Below are positions 48,628 through 63,466 of a stretch of DNA of 64,000 nucleotides, in pieces. This stretch comes from Medicago truncatula. Lineage: Eukaryota > Streptophyta > Magnoliopsida > Fabales > Fabaceae. How positions within the stretch are numbered: the stretch's first letter is position 1; the number at the start of each line of letters is the position of its first letter. The stretch lies in assembly GCF_003473485.1 (NCBI RefSeq), contig NC_053048.1:37134755-37198754 (forward strand), written 5' to 3'. The position numbers and the translations under genes were made by a program. Under the pieces are notes generated by a model. It had not been told where the DNA came from, ran no database searches, and saw only the letters and a list, made by a program, of their open reading frames with translations.

Positions 48628-49128
48628 TCAAACAGAAAGCTCTGTTCGAGAGATCAGAATTCCATCGGTGTCTGCATAAAGCCATTCCCCATCACCGATC
48701 CTTGTCCCAGCAATAGTTATGGGAACATGCTTTTCTCCCATACCTTTCTTATTGGCTTTCATGGGATGAGAACCAAGAGCTCTCACCCCAATATCACAAC
48801 CATTGATCTCATCCACATCTCTTATACATCCATTCACAATGATACCTGCCCATCCATTGTTCTGTGCTTGCACCACAGGATTACCTCCCAATATTGCACA
48901 GCGCAAACTGGCACCCCCATCCACAACAAGCACTCTTCCATTGCCTTTCTCTTCAAGAAACTCCCGAACCAGGACATTGTCTTCAAACACCTTCAAGGTA
49001 ACTATAGGTCCGGAAAAGACCTGTCTTCGACCATAAATCTGAAAAATTGGCTGAAGGGCACGGAGCTCCCCGCTCAAAATTAATTGAGGGTTCGCATCAC
49101 ACACTTCGGCAGTGGTAACCAAGGCCAT
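48628..49128 (-). CDS. RraA-like protein / putative 4-hydroxy-4-methyl-2-oxoglutarate aldolase
   Basis: A single coding exon of 166 residues starting MALVTTAEVCDANPQL, the usual start in plant members. The RraA fold motifs are GRVLVVDGGASLRCAILGG (residues about 64-82), then NGWAGIIVNGCIRD with the substrate/metal-site Arg-Asp pair, and KKGMGEKHVPITIAGTRI toward the end. Bacterial RraA proteins bind RNase E. Many family members, including plant ones, are annotated as class II aldolases cleaving HMG to pyruvate, so the true role in plants is open. A 5' UTR intron is likely: an acceptor (TTGTTGCAG) at about 49144 and a donor (CGGTATTTAT) near 49808, both on the minus strand. The frame is complete. 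Confidence 0.9.
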   Translation of the reverse strand: MALVTTAEVCDANPQLILSGELRALQPIFQIYGRRQVFSGPIVTLKVFEDNVLVREFLEEKGNGRVLVVDGGASLRCAILGGNPVVQAQNNGWAGIIVNGCIRDVDEINGCDIGVRALGSHPMKANKKGMGEKHVPITIAGTRIGDGEWLYADTDGILISRTELSV

Positions 49129-49143
49129 TTTACTTCAAGGAAC

Positions 49144-49910
49144 CTGCAACAACACACATTAAAAACACTTTCAGATTCACAAACGAAATTGAAGATTATG
49201 ATCGAATTTAGATAAAAGAAAAGAAATCCAGAAACCCATAGGAAAAATATACTAAAAGAATCCTGCAATACAATAGCTTCTTATACAAATAGAAACTAAC
49301 TTTTGTATCTCAAATTTCTCATTTTTGTTTGATTTCAATTGTTTCAATTTCATACACAACTATATACTTTGTAGAAATTGTATTTATGACAAAGCACACC
49401 TGGTTTGTATTACTGTTTATATTAGAAATTGAAATCAATTAATCAAACATATAATTGATATGAAAGCATGCAAATCATAACGTTTGATCTCTAATTTAAG
49501 AAACATTTTCATAAGCAAAGAATTATAAACTCAAATCAATTTGATTGGAAAAACTTAATTACACATGTATGTATGTATATATGATATATACAAACTAGCT
49601 TACATTTGCATATAGGAAAAGCAGGAATCAAAAGTATATGGTATGATAAATTCATATGAAATATAATAGAATTAACGTCATGGTGAGTGAATAATATATA
49701 GAAGAAAAGGAAAATAAGAACAAAAGAAAATCAAGTAATTATAAATTGTAAAATCGAAAATCAAGCTATCGAGATCTATGAAATGATTTGTACAAGAGAT
49801 ATAAATACCGATGGATGAGAAAATGGATCTGCAAATTTGAATGAAAATGGAAGAAAGTGTCACGTTGAGTTTGATTGCGAAGTTGATACTCCGACCAGAT
49901 TTTGACACTG
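49144..49910 (-). other. Probable 5' UTR intron and leader exon of the RraA-like gene
   Basis: GT at 49808-49807 and AG at 49145-49144 delimit a 660-bp AT-rich intron between a leader exon (about 49809-49910) and the coding exon. A (GA)n tract lies at 49921-49936. This rests only on splice-like sites. Confidence 0.45.
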
Positions 49911-50017
49911 TCTTAAAGTAGAGAGAGAGAGAGAGTCACGTTATCAACATTCAACAGCACAAATGTCTACCTCCCACTTGAAGAGAAGAAAAAAAAGAAA
50001 ACTAACTATTCATTTTT

Positions 50018-50543
50018 GGGTTAAATATATTTTTGATCCCTATAAATATGTCAACTTTTCGTTTTAGTTCCTCTAAAATTTTTCTTTAACTTTTAGTTTC
50101 TATAAAATTTTCAATCACTACTTTTGGTTCCTATTTTTAATTTAATTTTTTTATTTTTTTAATGAAATTATGCCGTGTAAAATATTCTAAAAGAAATTCC
50201 TAAAAAAAATTAGATTTTTTTAACATAACACAAATTAAATATGAATTTTTAACCATAAAAAATATAAAAATTCATATTAAATTCATGTTGTGTTAAAAAA
50301 TTATGAATTTTTTTTGAAGTGATTCTTATAATATTTTGAATTTTTCTGGAAAATTTTATTAAATAATATGAATTCTACATATGAGTTTACTTTGAAAGAG
50401 GAACCAAAGTGAAGATTGAAAATTTTATAAGGACTAAAAGTTGAAGGAAAATTTTAGAGGGACTAAAACGAAAAGTTGACATATTTATATGGACCAAAAC
50501 GAAAAGTTGACATATTTATAGGGACCAAAAACATATTTAACCC
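50018..50543. mobile_element. 526-bp MITE with GGGTTAAATA ends
   Basis: Ends GGGTTAAATATATTTTTGAT and (reverse) GGGTTAAATATGTTTTTGGT. Extended pairing runs through TATAAATATGTCAACTTTTC and its complement. The right end has a 27-bp tandem duplication (ACGAAAAGTTGACATATTTA twice). This is a very common legume element type. The target duplication is unclear (TTT runs). Confidence 0.75.
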
Positions 50544-50897
50544 TTTATTTTTTTATTAAATTATTTTATTTCAAATTTATTATTGTGTAATGAATAATTA
50601 CAATAGGTTCTATTTATCAAATTTTCAAAATAGTTTTTGATCATGCATTGTGTTAGTCAAAATAATCATCATAACAATTCTTTTCATATAAGAACTGATA
50701 TAACAATTTCTCAAACAAAAAAAAACTGATATAACAATAAATAAATATATTGAGCGACTGATATGATAGAGTTAACAGAGTATTTTAACATTATAAACAA
50801 TTTTAACTAACAAAATTAACAGTCGATGACTATTTTAAATTTTTGAAACATTAAATAATTATTATGACTATGTTATACATTCAATATATTAAGCGCC
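50544..50897. other. Intergenic AT-rich
   Basis: No gene or recognised repeat. Confidence 0.4.
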
Positions 50898-51945
50898 AAT
50901 GGCATTTCACATGGTAAAGCATAAAACTTTCCCACCATGGGACAATTGATTCTTACGGCTAGATTAATCAGGCACACTGATCTTATTGTAGTATGCTCAC
51001 ATCATATCTCTTTGTACACTTTGTCTTCAACCCATCTCTTCATTTCGCCAACACCAAACTCAAGTCAAGTCAAGGCTCACATCATCATACTCTTAAAAAA
51101 AAATAGAATATACACTTTCATTATCTTCTTAAACCCAAAAGTTTTAGAATCTTAAACATATAATCTTGGTCATTGTTCTAAATCAAACTAGTTTTAACCC
51201 ATTTTTTAAATCCATTCATCTTCGACCCATTTTCATAAATAAATCCAATAAGCTTCAACCTTTTTTATGGAAGCTTCAGAAGTCTTTTGCTATTCACGTT
51301 TTGGGTTTTTTGAGAAATTTGATTGATACTAAGCATTGGGTTACTGAAGCTTTATCATTTAATGAACTTTTTTTATTGCAAAATAAGGGGCTCAAATCAC
51401 AAACAAAAGTTACATTTATTTATTCTCCAAATCAATGGAGTCAAAAAAATGAAAGATTTTTAAGTTTTAACACATGATGACATTACATGTTGAATAGAAT
51501 TATTTAAGGTTTAATTCCAAACATATATGATTTTGTCGATTTTTCCAGATTTTAGGATATTGAATTGGTAACATATAGAATCAATCTGGTTTGGAGATGG
51601 ATATAAGTGGTTCTTCTGCAAATTAAGGCATTGTTTGTTGTGTTTGGGAATTGAAAATTTGATAAGAAAGGGATTTTTGATGCTGGACAGTGAAGAAGAA
51701 TCAATGAATGGGTTGAATCAAATCTTGTAAGTCTCATGAGTTCATGATCTTGGTTAATTTCTGATTTTCAGTAGTGAGGTTGAAGATAGGTCTCATGAGT
51801 TCATGATACTAAGGTTAAAGATAAAGGGAAAAAATATATGATGTAGATAGACCACAATAAAATTGGTGCACCTATTTAATCTAATGGTAGATATCACCTT
51901 TCTCATGGTGGGAAAGATTCACCTTTCCCATGTGAAATGCCACCA
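50898..51945. mobile_element. 1.05-kb inverted-repeat element, same family as 30797-32019
   Basis: The left end TGGCATTTCACATGG...CTTTCCCACCATGGGA pairs inversely with the right end GGTGGCATTTCACATGGGAA...CTTTCCCACCATGAGA. The motif CCCACCATGGGA is shared with 30797-32019 and 43330. No clear target duplication here. The interior has only unconvincing ORFs. Confidence 0.6.
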
Positions 51946-52911
51946 TGAGGTTATATGTGTGCAATTGCATATGAGTTCAAATTATCACCATTCGTTGGAT
52001 GGTCAATAAAAGTATGCGGGTTAAGAAAAAGTGTGCCGGTTGAAGAGCGGGAATCATTCGTTAGATGGTCAATTAATTTCTTTTTAAATGATTTTTATGA
52101 GGGAAGTGAGAGTGTAGAAAAGTTCACCAGGTAAAATTGAATCAGGTGTGACTTGATCAGGAGAATGAAGATTTGACAGGTTTACAGGATGATGAAGTTT
52201 AACATTTCTTTGCTAGAAAAATGGCGTTGAAGAATGGATGGGAATCAAGGAAGTTTATTGTTTAAGGTGTTGGTGGCTCGGTGGGTGTCTTGAGAAGGAG
52301 GGGAGGCTTAAAGCGTTGGCATGGTGGAAAGATTTATGGGTGTCAAAAGAGGTGTTGGGATGAGCGTTTGGAATTGGTTTGATGGTAATTTGTTAAGACC
52401 GGCACTTTTTCTGGTTAGACTCCACATGTGATCACAGAACATATACTTAAATAAATAACATTCTTAATTCCTATAATTAAGTTAACAGGACCCTATATTT
52501 TAGAGATGGAGGTGGTACTCTTTTTAAACTAAAAAGACGAAGTAAACAAAATTCCACCATCAGACAGATCAACGCCACCAGGATAATAAACTTAAGATTC
52601 AACACAATATTCCTAACACCATTATTATTATAAGTAAAAAAGATTCAAGTCACGAGCATCCTATTCATAACAACTTTAACCTTATTGAACATTCGCACGC
52701 ATCCCAAAATCCTAATTCAATCAACAACAAAACTTTCTGCCAATTTTAAGATACACCCAGGCATTACTGTTCTGGGTATACTATCAAATAACAGAAACGA
52801 CCAATGATATTATACGGGATACTACTTCAAAAACTTTCCTTAAACGGGTCTATTTTCTTTATTTGTATGAAAAATATCAACCCTTAATAGTTCGCTGCAA
52901 GATCTCTGGTT
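51946..52911. other. Intergenic, 3' side of IDI
   Basis: The right part up to about 52700 may be 3' untranslated region of IDI. The rest shows no gene. Confidence 0.45.
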
Positions 52912-56579
<3,668 letters not shown>

Positions 56580-57419
56580 TTTCTTTCATTCATCAATCCT
56601 TATGTTAAATTGTACTAATTATTAATCTAATGCCCACCTACCCTTGTGGTAGTGTTTTTTAGACCGGCGAGTTTTTTTTTTTTTTTTAATTAAATTGAAC
56701 TCCGGACTCATCGTGGTTTGAGCGGAAGAAGAAGAATGGATGAATTAGCTACTTACCGATTGAATCAATCTTTATTAACCGACCAACATCTTTTATTAGT
56801 ATGGAGAAAATGTTATTACTTGTAGTCAAATAATTGATTGTTCTATCATTGTGACCTAATGCGGTCAATGAGATTTGAGTTCAGTTGATGAGGAGTTTAC
56901 GCGGAGGAGTGATGTCAACTCTCTCTTTCATCGTGATGATCTATTTAGTGCGTAAATTGTAAATACTTTCAAAGTGATCGTTTTTTATATATCGCAATGG
57001 CATATTCACGATAATCGAAAAGAGTAATTACAAAAGGTTTTTCTAATGCGAAAAGATTATTATCTTGTTTAATGGTGTTTAAAGTAAAAGTCTTATCTTT
57101 TTTCAGAAAAAAGATAAAAATTAAGGTCGTCTTCGATGGAGTCGTTTTGTTCTTATTTAGTTTCTTCTGTTTTCAAATCTATTTCAACATTGATTTCAGT
57201 CATTTCCCTCTCGTCGTATTCTAAGATTTCATCAGTATAAAAATATGAAATCGTGTTTTGTCTAAATAGTGGGCCAAGATAAACAAGTGAAAAAACAGCA
57301 GATATTTGACCCACATAATTTCACAAACAAGAAATATATTTTCTTAACCATCAACCACCACCAAACAAGAATGTTAACATTATCAAGAAAAAATGCAATT
57401 GTCATCTCCTTCTGATCGA
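56580..57419. other. IDI upstream region
   Basis: Contains the putative IDI promoter. AT-rich; no ORF or clear TATA box identified. Confidence 0.45.
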
Positions 57420-57780
57420 ACACCCTGTTATTTATTTCTTTTCATATAATTCAATAACCGGCACTCAAGTTGCATGTAACCAACGCCATACCTCTTTACT
57501 AAGCAAGTAACCACTGCAAAATTGGAACGCGTGAATCTGAGCATTGATAGACAAAACACTAGGGACACCTAGCCACTTTAAGATTTCTCTTCACATACTA
57601 CCGAAAAAAATCATATTCAAAGAAGAAGTGATTAGATATTTCATCCTTTCCACAACCGCATTATCAAAGTAAGAACTCAGATGAATCATGCCACGATCAA
57701 TCAAATTATCCTTTGTCGAAAACCTACTGAGAAGTAATATTCAAATAAATAAAGACACTTTTAACGGAATCAATTTGTTT
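57420..57780 (-). pseudogene. LINE zinc-binding region remnant
   Basis: Minus strand reads FSTKDNLIDRGMIHLSSYF, then REILKWLGVPSVLSINAQIH with a stop and frame changes between. This is the zf-RVT part of an L1-type LINE. Confidence 0.65.
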
Positions 57781-58398
57781 TGGATAAATTTTACAATCTC
57801 AATCTTTAACTAACTAAATTTTACAAATTAACATGGTGTGGTATTGGTATTAGGTTTCTTACAAGTGCATGTCGAAAACCTCGTGTTGAAAGCATTCAAT
57901 CCTTCAATAAGTCGTTGTAATCATATATAGGTGTAGTTTTGATTCTAATTAATAACCCTCCTACATTGTCATAAGATAGAACCAAATTGGCAAAAGTTAT
58001 GGTGCATAAGGAAATCCTTATGCACCGTGCATAAACATTTCACAACCATCAGATCTAGTGTACACGTGTAATAATCCTAGGCTTCTCAAACTACACCAAA
58101 TCAAACTTCATTTGCTTCAAACATTTATCTCACTAAAACATAAAGCTCCCCCTCTCTCTACAATTTTCAACATTCTAGAAAAGAAAACGAAGAACTCAGA
58201 CGAGTCTTCATCTCTTCCGGCCATACATGATGATTCCGCGCGGTGGTCGCCGGCCAGAGGCGGCGACGGCGCCGTGCCGGAGAACCAAACTCACCTTTTT
58301 TAAAAACTAAAGCCATTTTTCAACATCCATTTTCTTTTTAAAGCCAAATTCGAACTCGGATCGCGCAAAAACACAACGAGAAGGAGTAGATGAGTTTA

Positions 58399-59000
58399 GC
58401 AGAAAACTCTGGTTATATTTGATTAAGGCCAAAAGTGAAGCATTTGATATGTTTCAGAAGTTTAAAATCTTAGTGGAAAAACAAAGTGGTAAATCCATTA
58501 AGATTTTAAGAACTGATGGTGGTGGTGAGTATACCTCAAAGGTGTTTAAGAAGTTTTGTGAAGACAGTGGCATTGTGCAGGAAGTCACTGCTCATTATAC
58601 TCCACAACATAATGGTTTGGCTGAAAGAAGGAATAGAAGCATGCTCGACATGACCAAAAGTATGCTAAAGATGAATAAGATGCCTAATACATTTTGGAGA
58701 GAAGCAGTAAGAACTGCAGCATACATCTTAAACAGATGCCCCACTAAGTAACTTAATCAAATTCCTGAAGAAATTTGGTTAGGATGCAAGCAGTCAGCAA
58801 AACACTTGAGAGTTTTTGGTTCATTGTGCTATATGCATATCCCTGATGCAAAGAGAAGAAAGTTGGGGAACAAGAGTGAGCCTATGATACTGGTTGGCTA
58901 TCATGAAACAGGTGCATACAGATTGTATCATCCTCTAAATCACTCTATAGTGATTAGTAGAGATGTAAAAATCTGTGAAAATGAAGCATGAGATTGGACC
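58399..59000 (+). pseudogene. Ty1/copia integrase fragment
   Basis: Reads [40 protein letters not shown] (second catalytic Asp) and [19 protein letters not shown] (catalytic Glu). After a stop at 58749 it continues with LRVFGSLCYMHIPDAKRRKL and ILVGYHETGAYRLYHP. The first catalytic Asp, the zinc domain, RT and LTRs are absent. The fragment is confined within the inverted-repeat element. Confidence 0.88.
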
Positions 59001-59461
59001 AAGAAATAGAAGAGTTCCAGTCACACAATTCCCACGATAATTGAAGATGATGATCAAGTTGAACAAGTTCAACTTGAAGTGCATGCTGAAGAGAATCAAT
59101 AACAATTTCATCATAACTTCTTTCTTCTTTCAATTCTCTCTAATTCACAAATCACAAATTCACATAAACCCTAGAATCATAAAACTGCTTCTGTTGCTTG
59201 TGTAACAAGCATCAATTGTTGCGCTATCAAATTAAAGATTAAAACATAAACGAAATTTTCTTTGCTTCACTTGCTGTTGAGTCGGTTCGCTCCTCTTCTT
59301 CCCTCGCGTTTTCTTCTTCTTCTTCTTCGATCTAGTGGCGCTGTACTGATTGCTATATGTTACTGTTTCGTCGCTGTTTGTGTTCACGGTTTCAGAGCTG
59401 AAGTTGTTACTGGATTCGAAATCTTTGTGATGTTAGAGGGATTTATGGTTGGGAAACTGTT

Positions 59462-59690
59462 GGAAACCATTAAGTACATCTAATGATTTTGGAGTACAAC
59501 TGCTTGAAACCATTAAGTACATCTAATGGTTTTGGAGTACAACTCACATAAACCATTTATTTCCTCCTCCTCCAATTGTGTCAGTCCAAAACTGAATGAT
59601 GGCAATGACTCTAGGTCCTTAGTTTTTTTAACCTGTTGGAAACCATTAAGTACATCTAATGGTTTTGGAGTACAACTCACAGAAACCATT
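59462..59690. repeat. Three copies of a 40-bp repeat
   Basis: GAAACCATTAAGTACATCTA followed by ATGGTTTTGGAGTACAACT occurs at 59463, 59507 and 59639, all in the same direction. Each unit also contains a small inverted pair (AACCATTA/TAATGGTT). Confidence 0.85.
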
Positions 59691-59937
59691 TCCACAGCAA
59701 AATGGTTTTGGCATAATTTTATATAAAACATACTATAATAAGGACATTTGTGATTGTCATTGAACCAAATCAACACTCTGAAATCATCTTTGAACTAAAA
59801 TGATGATTTCCACGATTGTAGTGTTGTTTCATTTGATTTCGCTTGGGCATGTAGGAAGCAATTATGTTGGGCTACCAATTAATGAATTGAAATTTATGCA
59901 CGGTTCCTTATGCACCATAACCGCTACCAACCAAATT

Positions 59938-61021
59938 ACGTTGCAATACTGTGAATATGTGATCTTCATAAATTCCCTCGTGTATTATGCATGCTTTTAA
60001 CAACTTGTAACTCGTTGAAAAAAAAATTGTTTTTAACCTGTAATCGTGCCAACAAAAAAACACTTGTGATCAGACATATTTATTTTATTTTTTTAATCAT
60101 CAAACGTATTTATTATACTTTAATTTTTTGACAAATACTTCACAAAAATAACTGAAGGGAAATTCTTCAAATTTTAAATACTTGTAATCACATAATTTTA
60201 ATGTACTTATATCTCGATCATTTGAAAAGAGGGTAATGTTCGAATTTTATGCCATAAAGTCTTCTATTTGTATTGGTTATTCCAACTTATAATGTTGTTT
60301 TGGACTCAAAAAAAAAAAAGTTGTTTTGGACTTTGGTCTCTTTTCAACTGCTGTTTTTGAACACTTGTATTTTTTTTTTCTTTCTAGGCGCATTTTGTGC
60401 TTGTTTGGAGTGTCTTTAACATCGATAAGAATTCTCTAAAATGAGTAAAGAGAAATGTAAGAAAATAAAAGATTGTATATTTAGTCAAAAAAAAAAAAAA
60501 TTGTCTATCGTTCATAATAATACATACATTAGACTATAGATCAACCCCACCAGAAAAAACAACTCCTATATGTGCTCGTGGAGCTCGTGGCAAGCGTGGT
60601 TGATATATAGTAATGATTGCTTTTTAAAAATGTCTTAGTTAGACGTCAAAAAAATGCCTTCATTTTAAATTGGATCTCGTGGAAAATGAGGGCTGATTTG
60701 GTTTCTGTTTTTTTCTTTTCCCTGGTGTTTGCTTAATTAAAAATGAAACAAAATTGTGGTTTGTAAATTTTGTATACATTAAAGAATGCATTCTTATAAT
60801 TTTGAATTGGATTTTGTTGAAAATGAGGATTTATTTGGTTTCTGTTGTTTATTGACCCTTTTTTTGCTTAATTAGAAAATAAACAAAATTGTGATTTGTA
60901 TCTTTTTATTTTTCCATTAAATTGTTCTTTTGTCCCATATTGATTATCACAGTACTCAATTTGTATTTTAAAAAAACGAATACATGTCTTTTTCAATGTA
61001 ATACTTTTTTTAATTTGTGTA
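59938..61021. other. Intergenic AT-rich
   Basis: A two-copy tandem repeat of about 130 bp lies at 60660-60920 (GGTTTCTGTT...AACAAAATTGTG in each). No gene. Confidence 0.5.
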
Positions 61022-61149
61022 TTTTTTTCAACTAGCGCTTAGTGGTTAGAATTCATATTTTTCAAGGTGAATAAGTGGGAAATCCGGTGTTCGAACTCCG
61101 GCCCCTACTATAACATTATATGTCCCTATCAACTGAGCTATGTTCACGA
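61022..61149 (-). mobile_element. tRNA-derived SINE, copy 2
   Basis: Minus strand: TAGCTCAGTTGATAGGGACA (A box), GGAGTTCGAACACCGG (B box), a body similar to the 17562 copy, and a T run at 61022-61028 marking the A tail. Confidence 0.7.
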
Positions 61150-62960
61150 TGACTTTTAATTTATATTTATAATAATAGAAAAATACATTGATGGTTAATA
61201 AAGATAATTTGATAAAATAACTATTATTTTCAAAGACGACGAATTTAAAAATCTATTGTTTTGCAACCGTGTCGGAGCATCGCACCACCATCGTTGTCTT
61301 CATCCGTCATTACCGGACAGATCATTTGGCTAGAAGGAGGGGAAGAGGGGTTCATGTGTCACCTTTTCGGAAGGCCCCGCCGTGTTGGGGAAGCGCCACC
61401 GCAACCAAGGTTTTCTTCCTGCCACGCCACGGTGAAGTCGTCCTCGGAAACAGTAGCCTCAGAGACTGGAGCTTCAGAATCTGAGTGCGCCTCCGGATGT
61501 CCTTCAAGGACCTTACATATGCACTCGTGGGCGCGCCGAGTCATAGGACGATGCACCACGTACTTGTGCCTCCAGAACTTTAAAGAATCGACTTAATTCT
61601 CAAAGAGTTTCGTTTTTTGGTGAAGGGAACACCCAATTCTGGGCTCCTTCTTGGACTTGTGTTGGACCAAAAACACGGCATGTGCAACTATTATCTCACA
61701 TGACAACAAAAAGTGAGCATGAACCGTTGTTCCCCGACATGCCGACATTAGTTATTTGATACGTCGCACAGGTCTTATGGACTGTAATAGACACCAAAGT
61801 TAAATTATTTATTTCCCTTGATGTTAAATAAGTCATAGGAAAAATTTATATTACCATTAGTAAGTCACAACAAAGTACACAACAGCAAGTCAATCTAATC
61901 AATTAACACAAAAGCAACATAATGAAACTAATGAAATTTAAATGCCACAAAAAAGAGAGCCTGCAACTTGTAAAAAGATGCAGAAAAATGTAACACTACA
62001 TTCCAGGCTGCTCGACAAAATAACCTCTGCAGTAAAATCAATTATTGTTGGGAAACAAAAATTGAGATCGATACAAAACAGGGGAAAACAGTTGCATTGT
62101 TTATGATATACCCAAGGAATAAACTGCTACTGATTGGTAATCTACCTGAAGCAGCTGAACCTCTCAGGAAAAGGAAGACTGTGCTGAGCGGAAAAAATTT
62201 ATGTTCAAAACAGTAAAAACTGTCGCCGCATTATGCTGATGCAATTCTGCCTCTCAGCCATGTATATACTAAAACATCATGAAGGGAAAGAATTTGCTAA
62301 AGAAAATAGTGCATAACATAAGTATTTTGAATCAGCAAATTCAATAGACAACTTTTGTCGAAAATGCATACAATCTTAAACAAAAACAGTTTTTGTTCAG
62401 CTTTAAACCAAACTATGAATGAGTGCAAATGCAACATCTATCATTTTTAACTTTTATGTTTTCAGAAAGTTTAAATATAACTATTTAGAATATCTCTCTT
62501 GGTTAAGTTATTGAAGGACTTTCAAGCGGTTTTCTTTAGTCATTGGTTCAATGTCAAATAAGCACAAATCTATCGTCTGTGGGGTTTTCAGGTGCACCCC
62601 TTGGTGGTTGTTTGCTGGAGCGTCTTTTGACGGCTCATCGGGTGTATATTGTACTCTTCTTTTAGTTTTTTATCTATATATATATATATATTTGCCATTC
62701 AAAAAAAAAAAGTGACCAAAGATCCTTTGACCTTTCTTTACATTACAATTCCAGCTGCAAAATAAAATTTATATTATGCAATACTGATTTTATGCAGACA
62801 TAGACTAAAGATTAGAACAATGTAAACAAAAAAATACCTTTAGAGTGAGCCTTTTACTTGAAAAGCAACAACATAAATATCAGCAACTTTAATTAAAGAG
62901 CTTTTGTAAGTCTTCACACCCCTTGGACTTGAAGCTTGATTGACTTATTCAAAAGTGATA
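61150..62960. other. Intergenic with a GC-rich island and possible LINE tail
   Basis: 61261-61600 is much richer in GC than its surroundings and has overlapping ORFs on both strands (for example 61359-61559, minus), none recognised. 62560-62710 resembles a LINE 3' end (CTTTTAGTTTTTTATCTATA, then TTTGCCATTC and an A run). 61900-62200 looks unique-sequence and could be untranslated gene DNA. Confidence 0.4.
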
Positions 62961-63046
62961 TCCTATTACATCAAATGCAGAAAAGTTTTTCGTCTCAATT
63001 TGCTCCAATAGAAAGGTGCCTATAAGTGGCATGACTATCTACAATC

Positions 63047-63418
63047 CTATGCCTTGATAGCATATTTCCTCATTGTGAAATATGTCTCCTTTTTCTTTTC
63101 CATCTCGGTCTTCAATGAGGACTGATGCTTGGTGAGCCTCCTGCGAACGGCCCTGGTCTTCTTTGGGCGGAGATCAATTGGCAAATACTTCTTGTTCTTG
63201 TAAACTTCCCTCAATGCAGCTTTCCGCTTCTGGGAAATCACTGTCAAAACCTGAGCAATCGACAACCTTACCTCCTTAATTTTGGAGAGATTGTTGGGTG
63301 CAGCCCGAGTGGCCTTAGCAACACGGAGCAAAGCTAGTTCAGCTTTGAGGTCTTTGAGCTGAGCCAATAGATCAGCTTTGGTCTTCTGCCTCAACTCGTG
63401 AACTTTGATCCTGGCCAT
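63047..63418 (-). CDS. RPL35: 60S ribosomal protein L35 (uL29)
   Basis: 123 residues from the ATG at 63418 ([20 protein letters not shown]), the standard length and start of eukaryotic L35. The four codons further upstream begin with GTG and are not used. Conserved stretches are [40 protein letters not shown] and [20 protein letters not shown], very basic as expected. It belongs to the large subunit at the polypeptide exit tunnel. The whole coding sequence is one exon here. A TTTTAGCAG at about 63466 could be the acceptor of a 5' UTR intron; otherwise a retrocopy origin is possible. No disabling change is visible. Confidence 0.93.
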   Translation of the reverse strand: MARIKVHELRQKTKADLLAQLKDLKAELALLRVAKATRAAPNNLSKIKEVRLSIAQVLTVISQKRKAALREVYKNKKYLPIDLRPKKTRAVRRRLTKHQSSLKTEMEKKKETYFTMRKYAIKA

Positions 63419-63466
63419 TGTTGAATTCACGAGGTTCTTCTGCGACTGCGCCTCTTGAACCCTGCT

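Larger units (their letters stand above)
57989..59928. mobile_element. 1.94-kb terminal-inverted-repeat element carrying a copia fragment
   Basis: Exact 9-bp flanks AACCAAATT (57980-57988 and 59929-59937). Ends GGCAAAAGTTATGGTGCATAAGGAA and (reverse) GGTAGCGGTTATGGTGCATAAGGAA pair closely. CCGTGCATAA follows on both sides, after an 11-bp insertion in the left arm. A 9-bp duplication with G-starting ends fits Mutator-like elements. Inside are a GC-rich segment (58200-58300), a copia integrase fragment (58399-59000), a CTT-rich stretch (59278-59330) and three copies of a 40-bp repeat (59462-59690). No transposase is visible, so it would be non-autonomous, Pack-MULE-like. Confidence 0.68.

Noticed and set aside
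48583-49083. 166-codon plus-strand ORF opposite the RraA-like gene
   Set aside because: Antisense shadow of equal length; the minus-strand frame has the conserved family motifs.
58058-58303. 81-codon ORF at the left of the inverted-repeat element
   Set aside because: Low-complexity and GC-biased end (GGDGAVPEN) with no family I can name; more likely captured or LTR-like non-coding DNA.
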